A stretch of DNA of 64,000 nt from Azophilus sp965247035 (GTDB lineage: Bacteria; Pseudomonadota; Gammaproteobacteria; Pseudomonadales; Azotimanducaceae), in contig CBDFGJ010000001.1 of assembly GCA_965247035.1 (NCBI GenBank), positions 1,302,001 through 1,366,000 on the forward strand, read 5' to 3'. Made by a program: the position numbers and the translations under genes. The notes under the pieces were generated by a model. That model made no database searches and was not told where the DNA came from. It saw only the letters and a program-made list of their open reading frames with translations. Of the stretch, positions 25,501-33,656 are shown piece after piece; within the stretch, counting starts at the first letter, position 1; every line of letters starts with the position of its first letter.

Positions 25501-26084
25501 ACCTGACGTCGCTGGGTCTTGATAGCAACCAAATATCCGACATCTCAGCACTGTCGGGTCTGACCGGACTGACGGGGCTGGGGCTTGGCGGCAACCAAAT
25601 CATCGACATCTCCGCGCTGTCAGGTCTGGCCGACCTGACGTCGCTGGGTCTTAGTAGCAACCAAATAGTCGACATTTCCGCGCTGTCAGGTCTGGCCGAC
25701 CTGACGTCGCTGAGTCTTTTTGGCAACCAAATATCCGACATCTCAGCACTGTCGGGTCTGACCAGCCTGGCGTCGCTGGTTCTTTCTGGAAACCAAATAT
25801 CCGACATCTCAGCACTGTCGGGTCCGGTCGGCCTGACGACGCTGTCTCTTTATAGCAACCAAATATCCGACATCTCAGTACTGTCGGGTCTGATCGGCCT
25901 GACGTCGCTGGACCTTGACAACAACCAGATCATGGACATCTCGCCATTGGTTACAAACGCGGAAGCCGATGGCTTGGGCGCCGGCGACAGTGTTGATTTG
26001 CGGAGCAATCCTTTGAACATGGAGTCCACCGACACGCACATACCGGCCCTGCGCACCCGAGGGGTCACGGTTGAAGTGGACTGA
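22530..26084 (+). CDS. Giant secreted leucine-rich-repeat protein (internalin-type LRR), possibly phase-variable
   Basis: The frame from the first in-frame GTG encodes 1184 residues. With the C tract set to 14, translation from ATG 22270 would give 1271. The protein is nearly all 22-residue LRRs of the internalin/SDS22 type (consensus LTxLxLxxNQISDISALSGLTD). There are three modules, each opening with a cap of the form IPDPxLRAVVA...VIERDLA...GISDLTGLEFATGL (near 22530, 23240 and 24815). The second and third modules close with a similar NPLNMESxDTHI segment. Many repeats are nearly identical at the DNA level, so recombination could change their number. LRRs of this type bind proteins. In bacteria they often contact host or neighbour-cell surfaces. 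No sorting motif, transmembrane anchor or autotransporter domain is seen at the C-terminus, so it is likely secreted or periplasmic. It starts without a usable in-frame initiator in this copy (see the leader entries). Confidence 0.85.
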   Translation: MQIPDPNLRIAILKQLDKQPDEAITEADMASLRTLSADYHGIRDLSGLELAVNLTTLRLEGNLISDLSPLAGLTRLRTLVLGDNRVQDISPLAGLAALRWLDLSGNRVMDISPLEELDGLTHLHLHSNCPPPAGPCLADIAPLANLAELELLSLANNDIEDVSALTDLTELSLLILANNEITDITPLLDNPGLDAGDYLSLLGNPLDAADAAPLVASGVTLAAPSSLQPPVEPGVPVLIPDPVLRAVIAYDLGLRPGDPVIERDLARLTTLYAENVGISDLTGLEFATGLTGLDLLGNQIVDISALAGLDGLTELYLAGNQIVDISALAGLDGLTELDLAGNQIVDISALAGLDGLTELDLAGNQIVDISALAGLDRLTSLRLAFTQISDISALAGLTDLTSLDLTITQISDISALSGLTSLTELDLGFNQISDISALADLDGLTRLVLSGNQISDISALADLDGLTRLVLSSNQISDISALADLDGLTRLVLSSNQISDISALAGLDGLTDLSLHFNQISDISALAGLTGLTDLSLSFNQIDDDISALASLTNLERLSLGYNQIIDISALAGLTDLTFLWLDDNQIIDISALAGLTDLTELGLDDNQISDISALAGLTDLTELGLDDNQISDISALSGLTDLTELGLDDNQISDISALAGLTDLTELGLDDNQISDISALSGLVGLTRLDLSNNQIMDISPLVRGDDPNTAETGLGSGATVDLTGNPLNMESEDTHIQTLTDRGVNVTFAEPDEPLPAPEVQIPDPALRAVVANALGLQPSDPVIERDLAWLATLYAANAGISDLTGLEFATGLTSLSLFGNQISDISALSGLTSLASLELFSNQISDISALSGLTGLARLVLSGNQISDISALSGLDRLTSLSLHTNQISDISALSGLAGLTELGLSSNQISDISALSGLTRLTWLELGDNQISDISALSGLTSLTGLLALSGNQIIDISALSGLTSLHLLGLNSNQIVDISALSGLADLTSLGLDSNQISDISALSGLTGLTGLGLGGNQIIDISALSGLADLTSLGLSSNQIVDISALSGLADLTSLSLFGNQISDISALSGLTSLASLVLSGNQISDISALSGPVGLTTLSLYSNQISDISVLSGLIGLTSLDLDNNQIMDISPLVTNAEADGLGAGDSVDLRSNPLNMESTDTHIPALRTRGVTVEVD
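23404..24612 (+). repeat. 66-bp tandem LRR-coding repeats, block 1
   Basis: About 18 units of 66 bases each carry the core AACCAAATATCCGACATCTC. Neighbouring units are almost identical, for example three successive units around 23820-24010 and the GACGACAACCAAATATCCGA units at 24340-24560. One unit near 24150 carries an extra Asp codon. Confidence 0.85.
24980..25930 (+). repeat. 66-bp tandem LRR-coding repeats, block 2
   Basis: About 14 units share the core AACCAAATATCCGACATCTC followed by AGCACTGTCGGGTCTG. They are less uniform in their variable half than block 1. One unit near 25380 has an extra codon pair. Confidence 0.8.
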
Positions 26085-26564
26085 TCGAGGGGAGGGAGGC
26101 GGCGCCCAAAGCGGCGGCCATGCCTGAACGCGCCCGCCGGCACCCTTCCCCGCCCTCCCGCCGTGCGGCTTTGGACTGGGCGAAAGCCTCAATTGCATGC
26201 CCAGCGGCATCATATTGCACGGCCCGCAAGGCCGCGGCGGTTCGACGCTGCGAACGGACATCATGCTGGCCAAAGCCACCGGCATAGGGTGCGCCCGCTG
26301 ACGCGCCAGAGCACCAAGGAGCCAAAAGCCGCGCCCAAGGCGGACCAGGCGAATGGAACCCGGTTGAAAATCGTGTCCGGCAGGTTCAGCGTCAGCCCCA
26401 CCGCCAGCGAGCCGCTGGCAAAGTGGCGACGCGGCGGATCAACAGTTGATGGCGCACAAAATGCCGGCTGAGGCCGAGGTCGTGCGCCGGCAGGCACCCA
26501 AAGCCCATTTGAATACTGGGACCCGAAGACCCGCTCGATGGCCCTGCCACTTTGGAAGAGCGGT
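26085..26564. other. Intergenic region with a possible decayed membrane-protein fragment
   Basis: A minus-strand frame around 26264-26430 reads HFASGSLAVGLTLNLPD and VPFAWSALGAAFGSLVLW, which looks like one transmembrane helix of a lost gene. There is no start, family match or ribosome site that I can support. Nothing else is seen. Confidence 0.35.
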
Positions 26565-27542
26565 TTAGGGCGATGCTCCGGGGAGCGTTTGGCCGCCCTG
26601 CCCCTGGATATTCTCTATTTCGGCAGCGGCGTCTTCGCTCGGAGCAGGCCCATCGTCCTCGGCGCTTGGCAGCAAATCGGAAGTCTCAATCAACAGCTGC
26701 TCGGCGGTGTAGGCGGCCATCTCAAAACGGCCGTCCAGGCGGCTTGAAGCGATGCTGTAGTTGTCGTCCTCCGCTGCATGGAACAGGGTCAGCCGATGCT
26801 CGCCCCGGTCGTCATTCACCACGAACAGACCCTTGGGCTCGCCAACCTCCGAACTGACGCCCAACACCCGCAAGCCGGTGAAGCGCCGCACGAGCCTGTC
26901 CGCCGCTTCGGCATCCGCCACCACCTCATCCACCAACCACTGATCTTCCTCGCCCCGACTTAGGCGCCAAGCGCCTTCAAGCGCAATGCTTGTCGGCTCG
27001 CCAGGGCTGGCCAACAACGACTTGTCCAGCCATTGGTCGGCATCCGTCGGCGCTTCGTAGTTGGAGAAGTCGATGCTGTAGACCTCGCTTTCGCCATCAA
27101 TGCGGACATGCACTCGGCGGTAGCCGGGCGAGGTTCCAAGAAACAAGCCAGTCATCATCCCGTCGTCACTTGCGATCGTCAACCGCCGTTGATGGGTCTC
27201 CTCGGTCACTTCAAACCGCCTCGCGCTGTCGCTGCTCGTTGCCACTGGCCAAGCGACGGCAAGCTCCGTCAGCTTGTTCAAGACCTCCTGAACCTTGCCG
27301 CCATCGGCCGGCAAGCCGTCCTCCAAGCGCCAGCCGGAACTGTCGCCTTCGTCAAGCGTCCGGCTGAGAGCAACCGCGCCGTCCTGGTCGAAGATGCTGA
27401 ATTCGGTGACCTCGGCCGGGTCGAATGAGAGCAGGCGAACGGCTTCGGGAGGCGAATACAGGCTGTCGTTGAACAGGATGCCGGCGATGATGAGCAGTTG
27501 CACGGCCAGCAGGCCACCAAGCAATCCAATCCTTTTGTTCAT
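26565..27542 (-). CDS. DUF4340-domain protein of a Gld-type ABC system
   Basis: The 325-residue product has an N-terminal membrane anchor (residues 5-24, IGLLGGLLAVQLLIIAGIL) and a long periplasmic part with the DUF4340 pattern (SFDPAEVTEFSI, KVQEVLNKLTELAV, and VHVRIDGESEVYSIDFSNY). The last 35 residues are acidic and Ala/Pro/Gln-rich. DUF4340 proteins regularly follow GldG-like proteins in proteobacterial ABC operons. Their exact role is unknown. Its ATG at 27540-27542 overlaps the stop of the upstream fused permease gene by four bases, so the two are translationally coupled. It is the last gene of a three-gene operon. Confidence 0.82.
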   Translation of the reverse strand: MNKRIGLLGGLLAVQLLIIAGILFNDSLYSPPEAVRLLSFDPAEVTEFSIFDQDGAVALSRTLDEGDSSGWRLEDGLPADGGKVQEVLNKLTELAVAWPVATSSDSARRFEVTEETHQRRLTIASDDGMMTGLFLGTSPGYRRVHVRIDGESEVYSIDFSNYEAPTDADQWLDKSLLASPGEPTSIALEGAWRLSRGEEDQWLVDEVVADAEAADRLVRRFTGLRVLGVSSEVGEPKGLFVVNDDRGEHRLTLFHAAEDDNYSIASSRLDGRFEMAAYTAEQLLIETSDLLPSAEDDGPAPSEDAAAEIENIQGQGGQTLPGASP

Positions 27543-30442
27543 GCCCGTTCTCCCGCCAGCCAAAGACTGTACTTTTGCGCCATCCTAGTCATGCGCCATC
27601 GATGGAGAAAGAACACCAAGGCGATGCCGAGCAGCGCCAAGCAGTAGTTGATGTACTCCATGATTGCTTGTTGGTCGGCATCCATGGGCGGCAAGGTGCG
27701 GTTGAAGTTGCCCCGGGCGCGAATGCCCAGCAGGGTTTCATCCTCCAGAGCCCAATCCACCACGTTCACCATCATCTGTATGGAGTTCCCGTACAGGGTT
27801 CCGTTGGCGGAGCCGATCATGCGCAGGGTTTGGTCCGCCAAGAAGCCGTTGGAAGCGAACGCGAACAACCGGGCCGATTCGGGGGAGCGCTCAATGACCG
27901 ATGTAACCACCCCTAAGTTGTCCTCTTTCTTTTCTTCCGCCTCTTCCTCGGCTTCATTGCCAACGTCTTCGTCATCCTCCAACAGGGGCGAAGGCTTGTC
28001 CTTAAAGAAGGAATCAAACCGTCCGCCGACCATCACACCGACCAAGCGGCTGGCTTGATCGCCGGCCGGCGTAAAGCCGCTCAAGTCCAGTTCATTTATT
28101 TTGGGCATGATGTCGGTGGAGGTTGATAGCCAGCTTCCGGCCGATGTCCTCAGCAGTTCCGTGACCTCCCGGCCAGCGTTCTTGTCCGCATCAAGCTCAA
28201 TCGGCGAAGCCCAAGAAAGGGTGACTTGGGGCAGGCCGGAGGTGATGATGGAGTCTGGGTTCAGGTTTGGCTGGCGGATGTCCGGAAAGAAGGGATAGTC
28301 CAGCATGACCAGCTCCTGGAACCTGAAGCCGCCGGCGCTGCGGGTCACGGGTACGGGAAAGGCGGCGTTGTCTGGGTCCATCACCAGCGACTGCCCGATG
28401 TTGATGCCGACATGGGCCAGCCAATCCTCAAGGCCAGTGGTGCGGGGGGATGCAGTCAAGGACTGGGCGGACTGGTTCACCTCGTAGGCACTTGCTGTTA
28501 CTACAACGGTGCCACCCTTCATCAGGAATTGGTCTAGGGCGAACACCTGCTTTAGCGACAGGTTGGTGGGGTCCACCACCATCACCAAATCCGCTGTTTC
28601 CGGGACCAAGCCTTCGGCTAGGCCCGTCGTCTCCACGTTGAAGTCGTTTTCCAACGTCCCCCGAAGCTGGGTGAACCGATTGCCCATCATCCCCTGCTGC
28701 GCCATGTAGGGCACCAGTGCCGGCGGCGCCACCAAGGCCACGGTGCGCAGGAGGCCGGTGGCGAAGCGCTTCAGCCCTTCCTCCAAGCTGCGCTTGGTGG
28801 CTTCGGCGGAGAGCGCTTCGGGTAGCGGAATTTGCACCGCTGTATCGCTCCCCTCCAAGGTCAGGTAAAAATAGAAGGTGTTGGTGTCGAACAGGCTGCC
28901 CATCATCGGTTGAAAGCCGTAGTCGTCGGCGATCTGTGCGGCGACGGCGCCGTTTCCGGCCTCCGGGTCCACAATCTCAAGCGAGAGTTTGTGGTCGCTT
29001 TCCGCAACCAATTGGTCGAGCACCCCCGTCAGCACGGGTCGGTACTCGGCCAAGGCTTGCGGCAGTTTGTCGTTCGCCGAAAGGTAGCCCTTGAACCGCA
29101 CTGGCTGCTGGATGTTGGCGAAGATGCTACTGCCCCCTTGAAAGCCGTAGAGCACTTTCTTGATGCTGCGGGTGAGGTCGTATTCAGGGTTGCGCAGTTG
29201 CACCTCCAAGTCAGCCTCACCGACCACCTTCACTTCAATCAGGTCGCGGAAACCAAGCACCTCGTACTCATCGCCGTAGCTCACCAGCACATCGAAGTAG
29301 GAGTTGACCAAGCTTGACTGGTAACGATCCGCCATTTGGAAAGGCACCGGGCGGATGCCGTACTTGGTGTTCGCCTCATCTTCAAGTTCGGGATCATCCG
29401 CCGGGTCTATGATGCGCACCTTCACCCGACCGCCGCCAGCCACCTCATACTCCGCCAGCAGATCGCGCATTCGCGGCACCAAGGGCGCCAACAGCGGATG
29501 GGTTCTGGCGCTGAAGTAGCCTTGAATCAGCAGCGGTTCCTTCAATTGGCGCAGATAGCTTCGGGTGGCGTCGGAGATGGAGTAGATGCGCCCTTCGGTC
29601 ATGTCCAGACGCAGGCCGGGCAGGTTGTTCAGCCATAGGTTGCCGACTAGGAAATTCGCCGCCAGCAGCCCGGTTCCCAGCATCCAAGCTCGGTGCCGAC
29701 GTCGGTCGCCGTCCTCGGCCCAGCGCTGCACTTCAAGCCCATAGACATTCAGGGTGATGAACACGGCGGCCAGCGACAGATAGTAGTAGAGATCCCGCAA
29801 GTCCAACACGCCCCGGGTGATGGACTCAAAGCGGGAGCCGGCCCCCAGCGCCCGAAAGACGTCAGCGAGATCGCCGCCCATCAGGTCGGTCAGCACCGGG
29901 CTGCCGACTAGGTAGAACACCCCGCAGGCGAAGCTGGCCATGATCAGGCTGACGATCTGGCTATCCGTGCGGGCGCTGACGAACAGGCCAATGGCGACAT
30001 AGGCCGCCCCCAACAGAAAGGCCGCAACATAGCCGGCAAACACGGGCCCCCAATCGAGGTCCGCGTTCAGGCCGATGCTGATCGGCAGGGGTAGGGTCAA
30101 CAGCAGGGCGATGGCCAGCAGGCCCAAGCAGGCAAGGAATTTGCCCAGCACAAACTCCCAAGTGCTCGTCGGCACGGTGAACACGAACTCCATGGTGCCG
30201 GTGCGCCGCTCCTCGCTCCACAAACGCATGGTCAGCGCCGAGGACAGGAAGATGAGCATCACCGGCATCCACTCGAACATAGGCCGCACATCCGCCACGT
30301 TGCGAGCGAAATAGGCCTCGACCCAGAAAAAGACGAACAGGGTGACGGCCAGGAAAGTGGCCAAAAAGAGGTAGCCGGTGGGGGCGGAGAGGAAGAGTGT
30401 CAATTCCTTGGCGGCGGTTCTGCGGATGGCGCTGTAGCTCAT
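27539..30442 (-). CDS. Fused ABC permease / GldG-like auxiliary protein
   Basis: The 967-residue product joins two proteins that are separate in Bacteroidetes. Residues 1-260 are a GldF-like ABC-2 permease with six helices (FLSAPTGYLFLATFLAVTL, MLIFLSSALTMRLWSEER). After a short helix near residue 280, residues 290-900 are a GldG-like ABC_transp_aux domain (DMTEGRIYSIS, LVMVVDPTNLSLKQ, ALDQFLMKGGTVVV). An acidic Glu/Asp-rich insertion lies near residue 830 (DDEDVGNEAEEEAEE). A final transmembrane helix ends the protein (LALLGIALVFFLHRW). Gld ABC systems are linked to gliding motility in Bacteroidetes. In proteobacteria their substrate is not established. The start overlaps the ATPase stop by four bases, and the stop overlaps the DUF4340 start. 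Confidence 0.88.
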   Translation of the reverse strand: MSYSAIRRTAAKELTLFLSAPTGYLFLATFLAVTLFVFFWVEAYFARNVADVRPMFEWMPVMLIFLSSALTMRLWSEERRTGTMEFVFTVPTSTWEFVLGKFLACLGLLAIALLLTLPLPISIGLNADLDWGPVFAGYVAAFLLGAAYVAIGLFVSARTDSQIVSLIMASFACGVFYLVGSPVLTDLMGGDLADVFRALGAGSRFESITRGVLDLRDLYYYLSLAAVFITLNVYGLEVQRWAEDGDRRRHRAWMLGTGLLAANFLVGNLWLNNLPGLRLDMTEGRIYSISDATRSYLRQLKEPLLIQGYFSARTHPLLAPLVPRMRDLLAEYEVAGGGRVKVRIIDPADDPELEDEANTKYGIRPVPFQMADRYQSSLVNSYFDVLVSYGDEYEVLGFRDLIEVKVVGEADLEVQLRNPEYDLTRSIKKVLYGFQGGSSIFANIQQPVRFKGYLSANDKLPQALAEYRPVLTGVLDQLVAESDHKLSLEIVDPEAGNGAVAAQIADDYGFQPMMGSLFDTNTFYFYLTLEGSDTAVQIPLPEALSAEATKRSLEEGLKRFATGLLRTVALVAPPALVPYMAQQGMMGNRFTQLRGTLENDFNVETTGLAEGLVPETADLVMVVDPTNLSLKQVFALDQFLMKGGTVVVTASAYEVNQSAQSLTASPRTTGLEDWLAHVGINIGQSLVMDPDNAAFPVPVTRSAGGFRFQELVMLDYPFFPDIRQPNLNPDSIITSGLPQVTLSWASPIELDADKNAGREVTELLRTSAGSWLSTSTDIMPKINELDLSGFTPAGDQASRLVGVMVGGRFDSFFKDKPSPLLEDDEDVGNEAEEEAEEKKEDNLGVVTSVIERSPESARLFAFASNGFLADQTLRMIGSANGTLYGNSIQMMVNVVDWALEDETLLGIRARGNFNRTLPPMDADQQAIMEYINYCLALLGIALVFFLHRWRMTRMAQKYSLWLAGERA

Positions 30443-31359
30443 GGCGTTGCTCCTTCGCTGACTTTCCGAAAGAGGGTTTCCAAGTCTCGTTGTTCGGGGC
30501 GCAGTTCATAGATCGGCGCGTTGGCGCCAACCAGGACTTGCGCAATTTTGTCCGCCGCCTCCCGCAGGCTGCCGTCCACATCGACTAGGCAAGTCCTTTC
30601 CTCGTTGCCGGAAGCGACCACTTCAACGACCGATGCAGCCGGCAGTTCGGCAATCAGGGATTCAACCGGCGCCGTTGCCGAGGTCCGCAGGCGTAGCCTG
30701 TTGGTTTGCTGCAAATCCTTGAGCCGCTCATCAAACACTAGGGCGCCGTTGCGCAGGATCAAGGCACGGTCGCAGATGGCATTGACCTCCTGCATGATGT
30801 GGGTGCTGAGAATGATGGTGGCGGAACTCGCCAATTCCCGCACGAGTTGCCGCATGTGCTGGATCTGCGCCGGGTCAAGCCCGTTGGTGGGTTCATCAAG
30901 AATGAGAAAGCGCGGTTTGTGCAGAATGGCTTGGGCGACGCCGACCCGCTGCATGAAGCCTCGGGACAGGGTGTTGATGAGGTCTAGCGCCTTGCTGCCG
31001 AGGTCCGTGGCCTCAATGGCTGCCGTCACCGCCCCCTGGATGTCCTCCACTCGCCGAAGGTCGGCGGCGTAAGCCAAGTAGTCGATGACCGAGAGTTCGG
31101 GGTACAGGGGTAGATTTTCGGGCAGATACCCAAGTTGCGCCTGCACCGCGCTCGGATCCTTTTCAACTTCGATGCCGTCCACGAGCACTTGGCCGCTGCT
31201 CGGCTCAAGAAAGCCGGTCAGCATCTTCATAATGGTGGTTTTGCCAGCGCCGTTGGGGCCAAGCAACCCGACGACCTCCCCCGGGGAAATAGCGAACGAC
31301 ACCTCATCAACAGCCACAAAGCCGCCGTAGCGGCGCGTCAGCCGGCGCGCTTCAATCAT
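30439..31359 (-). CDS. ABC transporter ATP-binding protein (GldA-like)
   Basis: The 306-residue product is a CcmA/GldA-type ABC-2 exporter ATPase. Walker A is GPNGAGKTT (residues 34-42), the signature is LSRGFMQRVGVAQAI, Walker B is FLILDEPTNGLDP, and the switch His is STHIMQEV. A C-terminal regulatory domain of about 90 residues follows, as usual in GldA. It is the first gene of the operon and powers the fused permease encoded next, with which it overlaps by four bases. The ATG at 31357-31359 has no alternative nearby. Confidence 0.93.
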   Translation of the reverse strand: MIEARRLTRRYGGFVAVDEVSFAISPGEVVGLLGPNGAGKTTIMKMLTGFLEPSSGQVLVDGIEVEKDPSAVQAQLGYLPENLPLYPELSVIDYLAYAADLRRVEDIQGAVTAAIEATDLGSKALDLINTLSRGFMQRVGVAQAILHKPRFLILDEPTNGLDPAQIQHMRQLVRELASSATIILSTHIMQEVNAICDRALILRNGALVFDERLKDLQQTNRLRLRTSATAPVESLIAELPAASVVEVVASGNEERTCLVDVDGSLREAADKIAQVLVGANAPIYELRPEQRDLETLFRKVSEGATP

Positions 31360-31509
31360 TGAACGTTCCTATCAAGAACCAGAATGCAATGCCGGCGCGG
31401 TTGCCCACGCCCAATCCTACAATCCGCCGCCGGCTATTGCGGCGGCGGACATCGGCGCTAATACATAGGGTCTCGCCGCCAAAATTCAACCCCTTGCAAA
31501 GTTTTTTGT

Positions 31510-31773
31510 TGGCCCCTAATCCCCGGCGAAATCTTGCTCGCCTCGGTCTTCGGCCTGTACTACGACGCCGACAAGAACATACTGCGCTATGTTAGGGTCC
31601 CGTGCAGTCCGGCGGACACCGGAGCCGCCTTCTTCATACCTGTGGTTCCGGTTGAGCCCAAGGACTTGCCGCACTACAGCAGGAAAAACAGTTTCGACAA
31701 CCGGGATTTCGATTTCATTAGAGTCTGCTCAGAAAGTAGCCGTCACTCTAGGGAATGCACGCGCTCATTTTGA
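31510..31773 (+). pseudogene. C-terminal fragment with a conserved Cys/ADT...GFDNxDF-type domain
   Basis: A plus-strand frame reads GLYYDADKNILRYVRVPCSP, then ADTGAAFFI, PVEPKDLPHYSRK and SFDNRDFDF. I recall this pattern (YVKEPCxxADTEAxFFLH...DLPxxRxxxGFDNLDFxF) from the C-terminal region of a family often found with membrane glycosyltransferase-like proteins. Here about 55 residues remain and no upstream part or proper start is present, so it is a stub. The preceding and following bases (to 31971) show nothing else. Confidence 0.4.
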
Positions 31774-31971
31774 CCCAGCGGTTATCTGTATCCAACGCGG
31801 TCTGGCAGGGCCAGTCAAATTCTGCTAGAGAGAGCTGGCGGTGGCTCCGTACTTGCATCATAGGTGCATGCTTTTTGCCGGATGTGGCTTATTTTCCGTA
31901 CATTATTATTCTTTCAAATTACCGTATTCTCTATTGAAATCAATGTATTAGGCTTTCTAAGCAACCTCTAT

Positions 31972-32676
31972 CTAACCCTGCTGCCAGTACAGGCCAACGC
32001 CGGCAACCCATTCGTGGCCCCAAAACAGGATGAGATAGAGCGCAACGCCCACTGCGGCCGGGATTGCCATCTCCTTTAGCACCAATTTGTTGCGCCCGGC
32101 GGCGATGGCGGCGAAGGGCAGGTTGGAGGTGACGGCGGCAAAGGCATTCCAATCCTCGCCGAAGGCCACCGCCTTTTTGCCATCGGTGAATCGGCAACCC
32201 AGCCAAGACAACAGCAGGAAGACGCCAAAGAAAACCACTGACACCAAATCGCCGTTGGCGGCGAGGTGGGAGGCCGCCCAAAGGACGATGGCCCATTGCA
32301 CCGGATGGCGCGTGACCCGATTCATGCCCGAACTCAGCTTCGCTAGGGCGGCCTCATCCTTGGCGCAGCCGGGCAACGCCAAGCTGCTGGTAGCGGCAAT
32401 GCCCATGATGCCGCCCACCAGCATGATGAAGGCCGGTAGCATCGCTATTTTGGGCACCCAGTACAGGGCCGGGTTCAGCGTCCACCAATAATCGAACCGA
32501 GGCGCGTCGTTATAGGCGAGAATGAAGGCGATGAAGCTGGCGAGGGCCACTAGGGAATACAGGATGAGGTAGCCCCGCTCGGAAATCCTGTGAATCAGCA
32601 AGGAGCGAAGGGGTGTGTTGGTTGGGACTAGGTGCGTGGCTAGGAACAGAAGGCCAGTGAGGGTCAGGTAGAACAT
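31972..32676 (-). CDS. NnrU family membrane protein
   Basis: The 234-residue product has about six transmembrane helices and the NnrU/isoprenylcysteine-methyltransferase-like pattern. The markers are an N-terminal LLFLATHLVPT, the RxHPVQWAIVLWAASHLAANGD segment holding the conserved TRHP motif, and a later FTDGKKAV...FGEDW...TSNLPF stretch. NnrU was named for a link to nitric-oxide metabolism in Rhodobacter, and relatives are thought to be membrane methyltransferase-like proteins (for example carotenoid isomerase partners). The function here is not established. The ATG at 32674-32676 is the natural family start. It stands alone. Confidence 0.88.
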   Translation of the reverse strand: MFYLTLTGLLFLATHLVPTNTPLRSLLIHRISERGYLILYSLVALASFIAFILAYNDAPRFDYWWTLNPALYWVPKIAMLPAFIMLVGGIMGIAATSSLALPGCAKDEAALAKLSSGMNRVTRHPVQWAIVLWAASHLAANGDLVSVVFFGVFLLLSWLGCRFTDGKKAVAFGEDWNAFAAVTSNLPFAAIAAGRNKLVLKEMAIPAAVGVALYLILFWGHEWVAGVGLYWQQG

Positions 32677-32867
32677 GGGCGGACCTTAAAACGTTTGGGA
32701 AGCCGGCATTGTCCTGCTAGCGAGCGAATATCGCAAATGCGCTCAAACGGTGCAATGCCTTTGCTGGAACAGGCCCCCATTGAAAGTCAGTTGCACTCTT
32801 CGCTTGCCTGCCAGCCGCCAACTCCATGTCGGGCGTGGTTTAAAGGTGCGGTGCCGCTGGAATGGCA

Positions 32868-33656
32868 TTAAGGAACGATGGCTATCAGCGCATCAAGCAC
32901 GGCGTTGGGCTGCTCGGCCAACATGGAGTGGCCGCAGCCGGGAAGCCTGACCACATCAGCGTTGGCCAAGCGTTTGCTGACTCGGATGCCGGCCCGCGCC
33001 GGCGTCATCTGATCCGCTTCACCAACCACCACCAGCGCCGGACAGTTGATTAGCCCTAGGTCCGCATCCGGGTCGAAACGGTTGCAGGCGTTCAAATCCG
33101 CATGGAAGATACCGGGTGCGGCCGTCTCCAGCAGTCGCTCGCCGCCGCCCAGCATCCACAAGCCTGGATTCTGATTGGCACCCAGCTTGGCCCGGGGGCT
33201 GTGGCTCCAGGAATTGGCCATGTCGATGGCGGCGTGGTCGCCCTCCAAGGCTGCGTCCAGCAATGCGTCAGTGACCGGCATCGGGGCGGAAGCGCCCAGC
33301 AGGGCCAGCGTCCGGCATCGGTCGGCCTGTTGCGCCGCCAGCGTGTAGGCGACCAGGGCGCCCATGCTGTGCCCCACTAGGGCGGCGGCCCCGAAATCCG
33401 CTGCGTCCATGGCCCGCGCCACCCAAGAGGCTAGCGCCGACACGGAATCCAGCGCCGGGCCGGCGCTGCGTCCATGGCCCGGCAAGTCCAGTGCCAGCAC
33501 GTTTAATCCGGTGCGGGCGAAATAGCGGGCCGGCATCACCCACACGCTATGGTCCATGCCAGCCCCATGGATGAACACGACGGCGTGGCGGTCCGGTTGA
33601 TGGGTGCGGCTGCCGCTTGAAGCGAATACGGTCTTGCCGTCAACTTCAAGCCTCAT
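32868..33656 (-). CDS. Alpha/beta-fold hydrolase
   Basis: The 262-residue product has the alpha/beta hydrolase core. The oxyanion region is FIHGAGMDHSVW, the nucleophile elbow GHSMG (Ser at about residue 96), the acid Asp in VVGEADQMTP, and the catalytic His in GCGHSMLAEQP. The substrate cannot be read from sequence. The gene overlaps the stop of metY by four bases and should be co-translated with it. Its pairing with an O-acetylhomoserine sulfhydrylase suggests a role in sulfur amino-acid or ester metabolism, but it is not a MetX-type acetyltransferase by length or motifs. Confidence 0.86.
   Translation of the reverse strand: MRLEVDGKTVFASSGSRTHQPDRHAVVFIHGAGMDHSVWVMPARYFARTGLNVLALDLPGHGRSAGPALDSVSALASWVARAMDAADFGAAALVGHSMGALVAYTLAAQQADRCRTLALLGASAPMPVTDALLDAALEGDHAAIDMANSWSHSPRAKLGANQNPGLWMLGGGERLLETAAPGIFHADLNACNRFDPDADLGLINCPALVVVGEADQMTPARAGIRVSKRLANADVVRLPGCGHSMLAEQPNAVLDALIAIVP

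Noticed and set aside
23055..26143. Repetitive minus-strand frames opposite the LRR gene (SAEMSDIWL-type repeats)
   Set aside because: They are mirror images of the 66-bp repeats. The plus-strand LRR reading has a real fold pattern.
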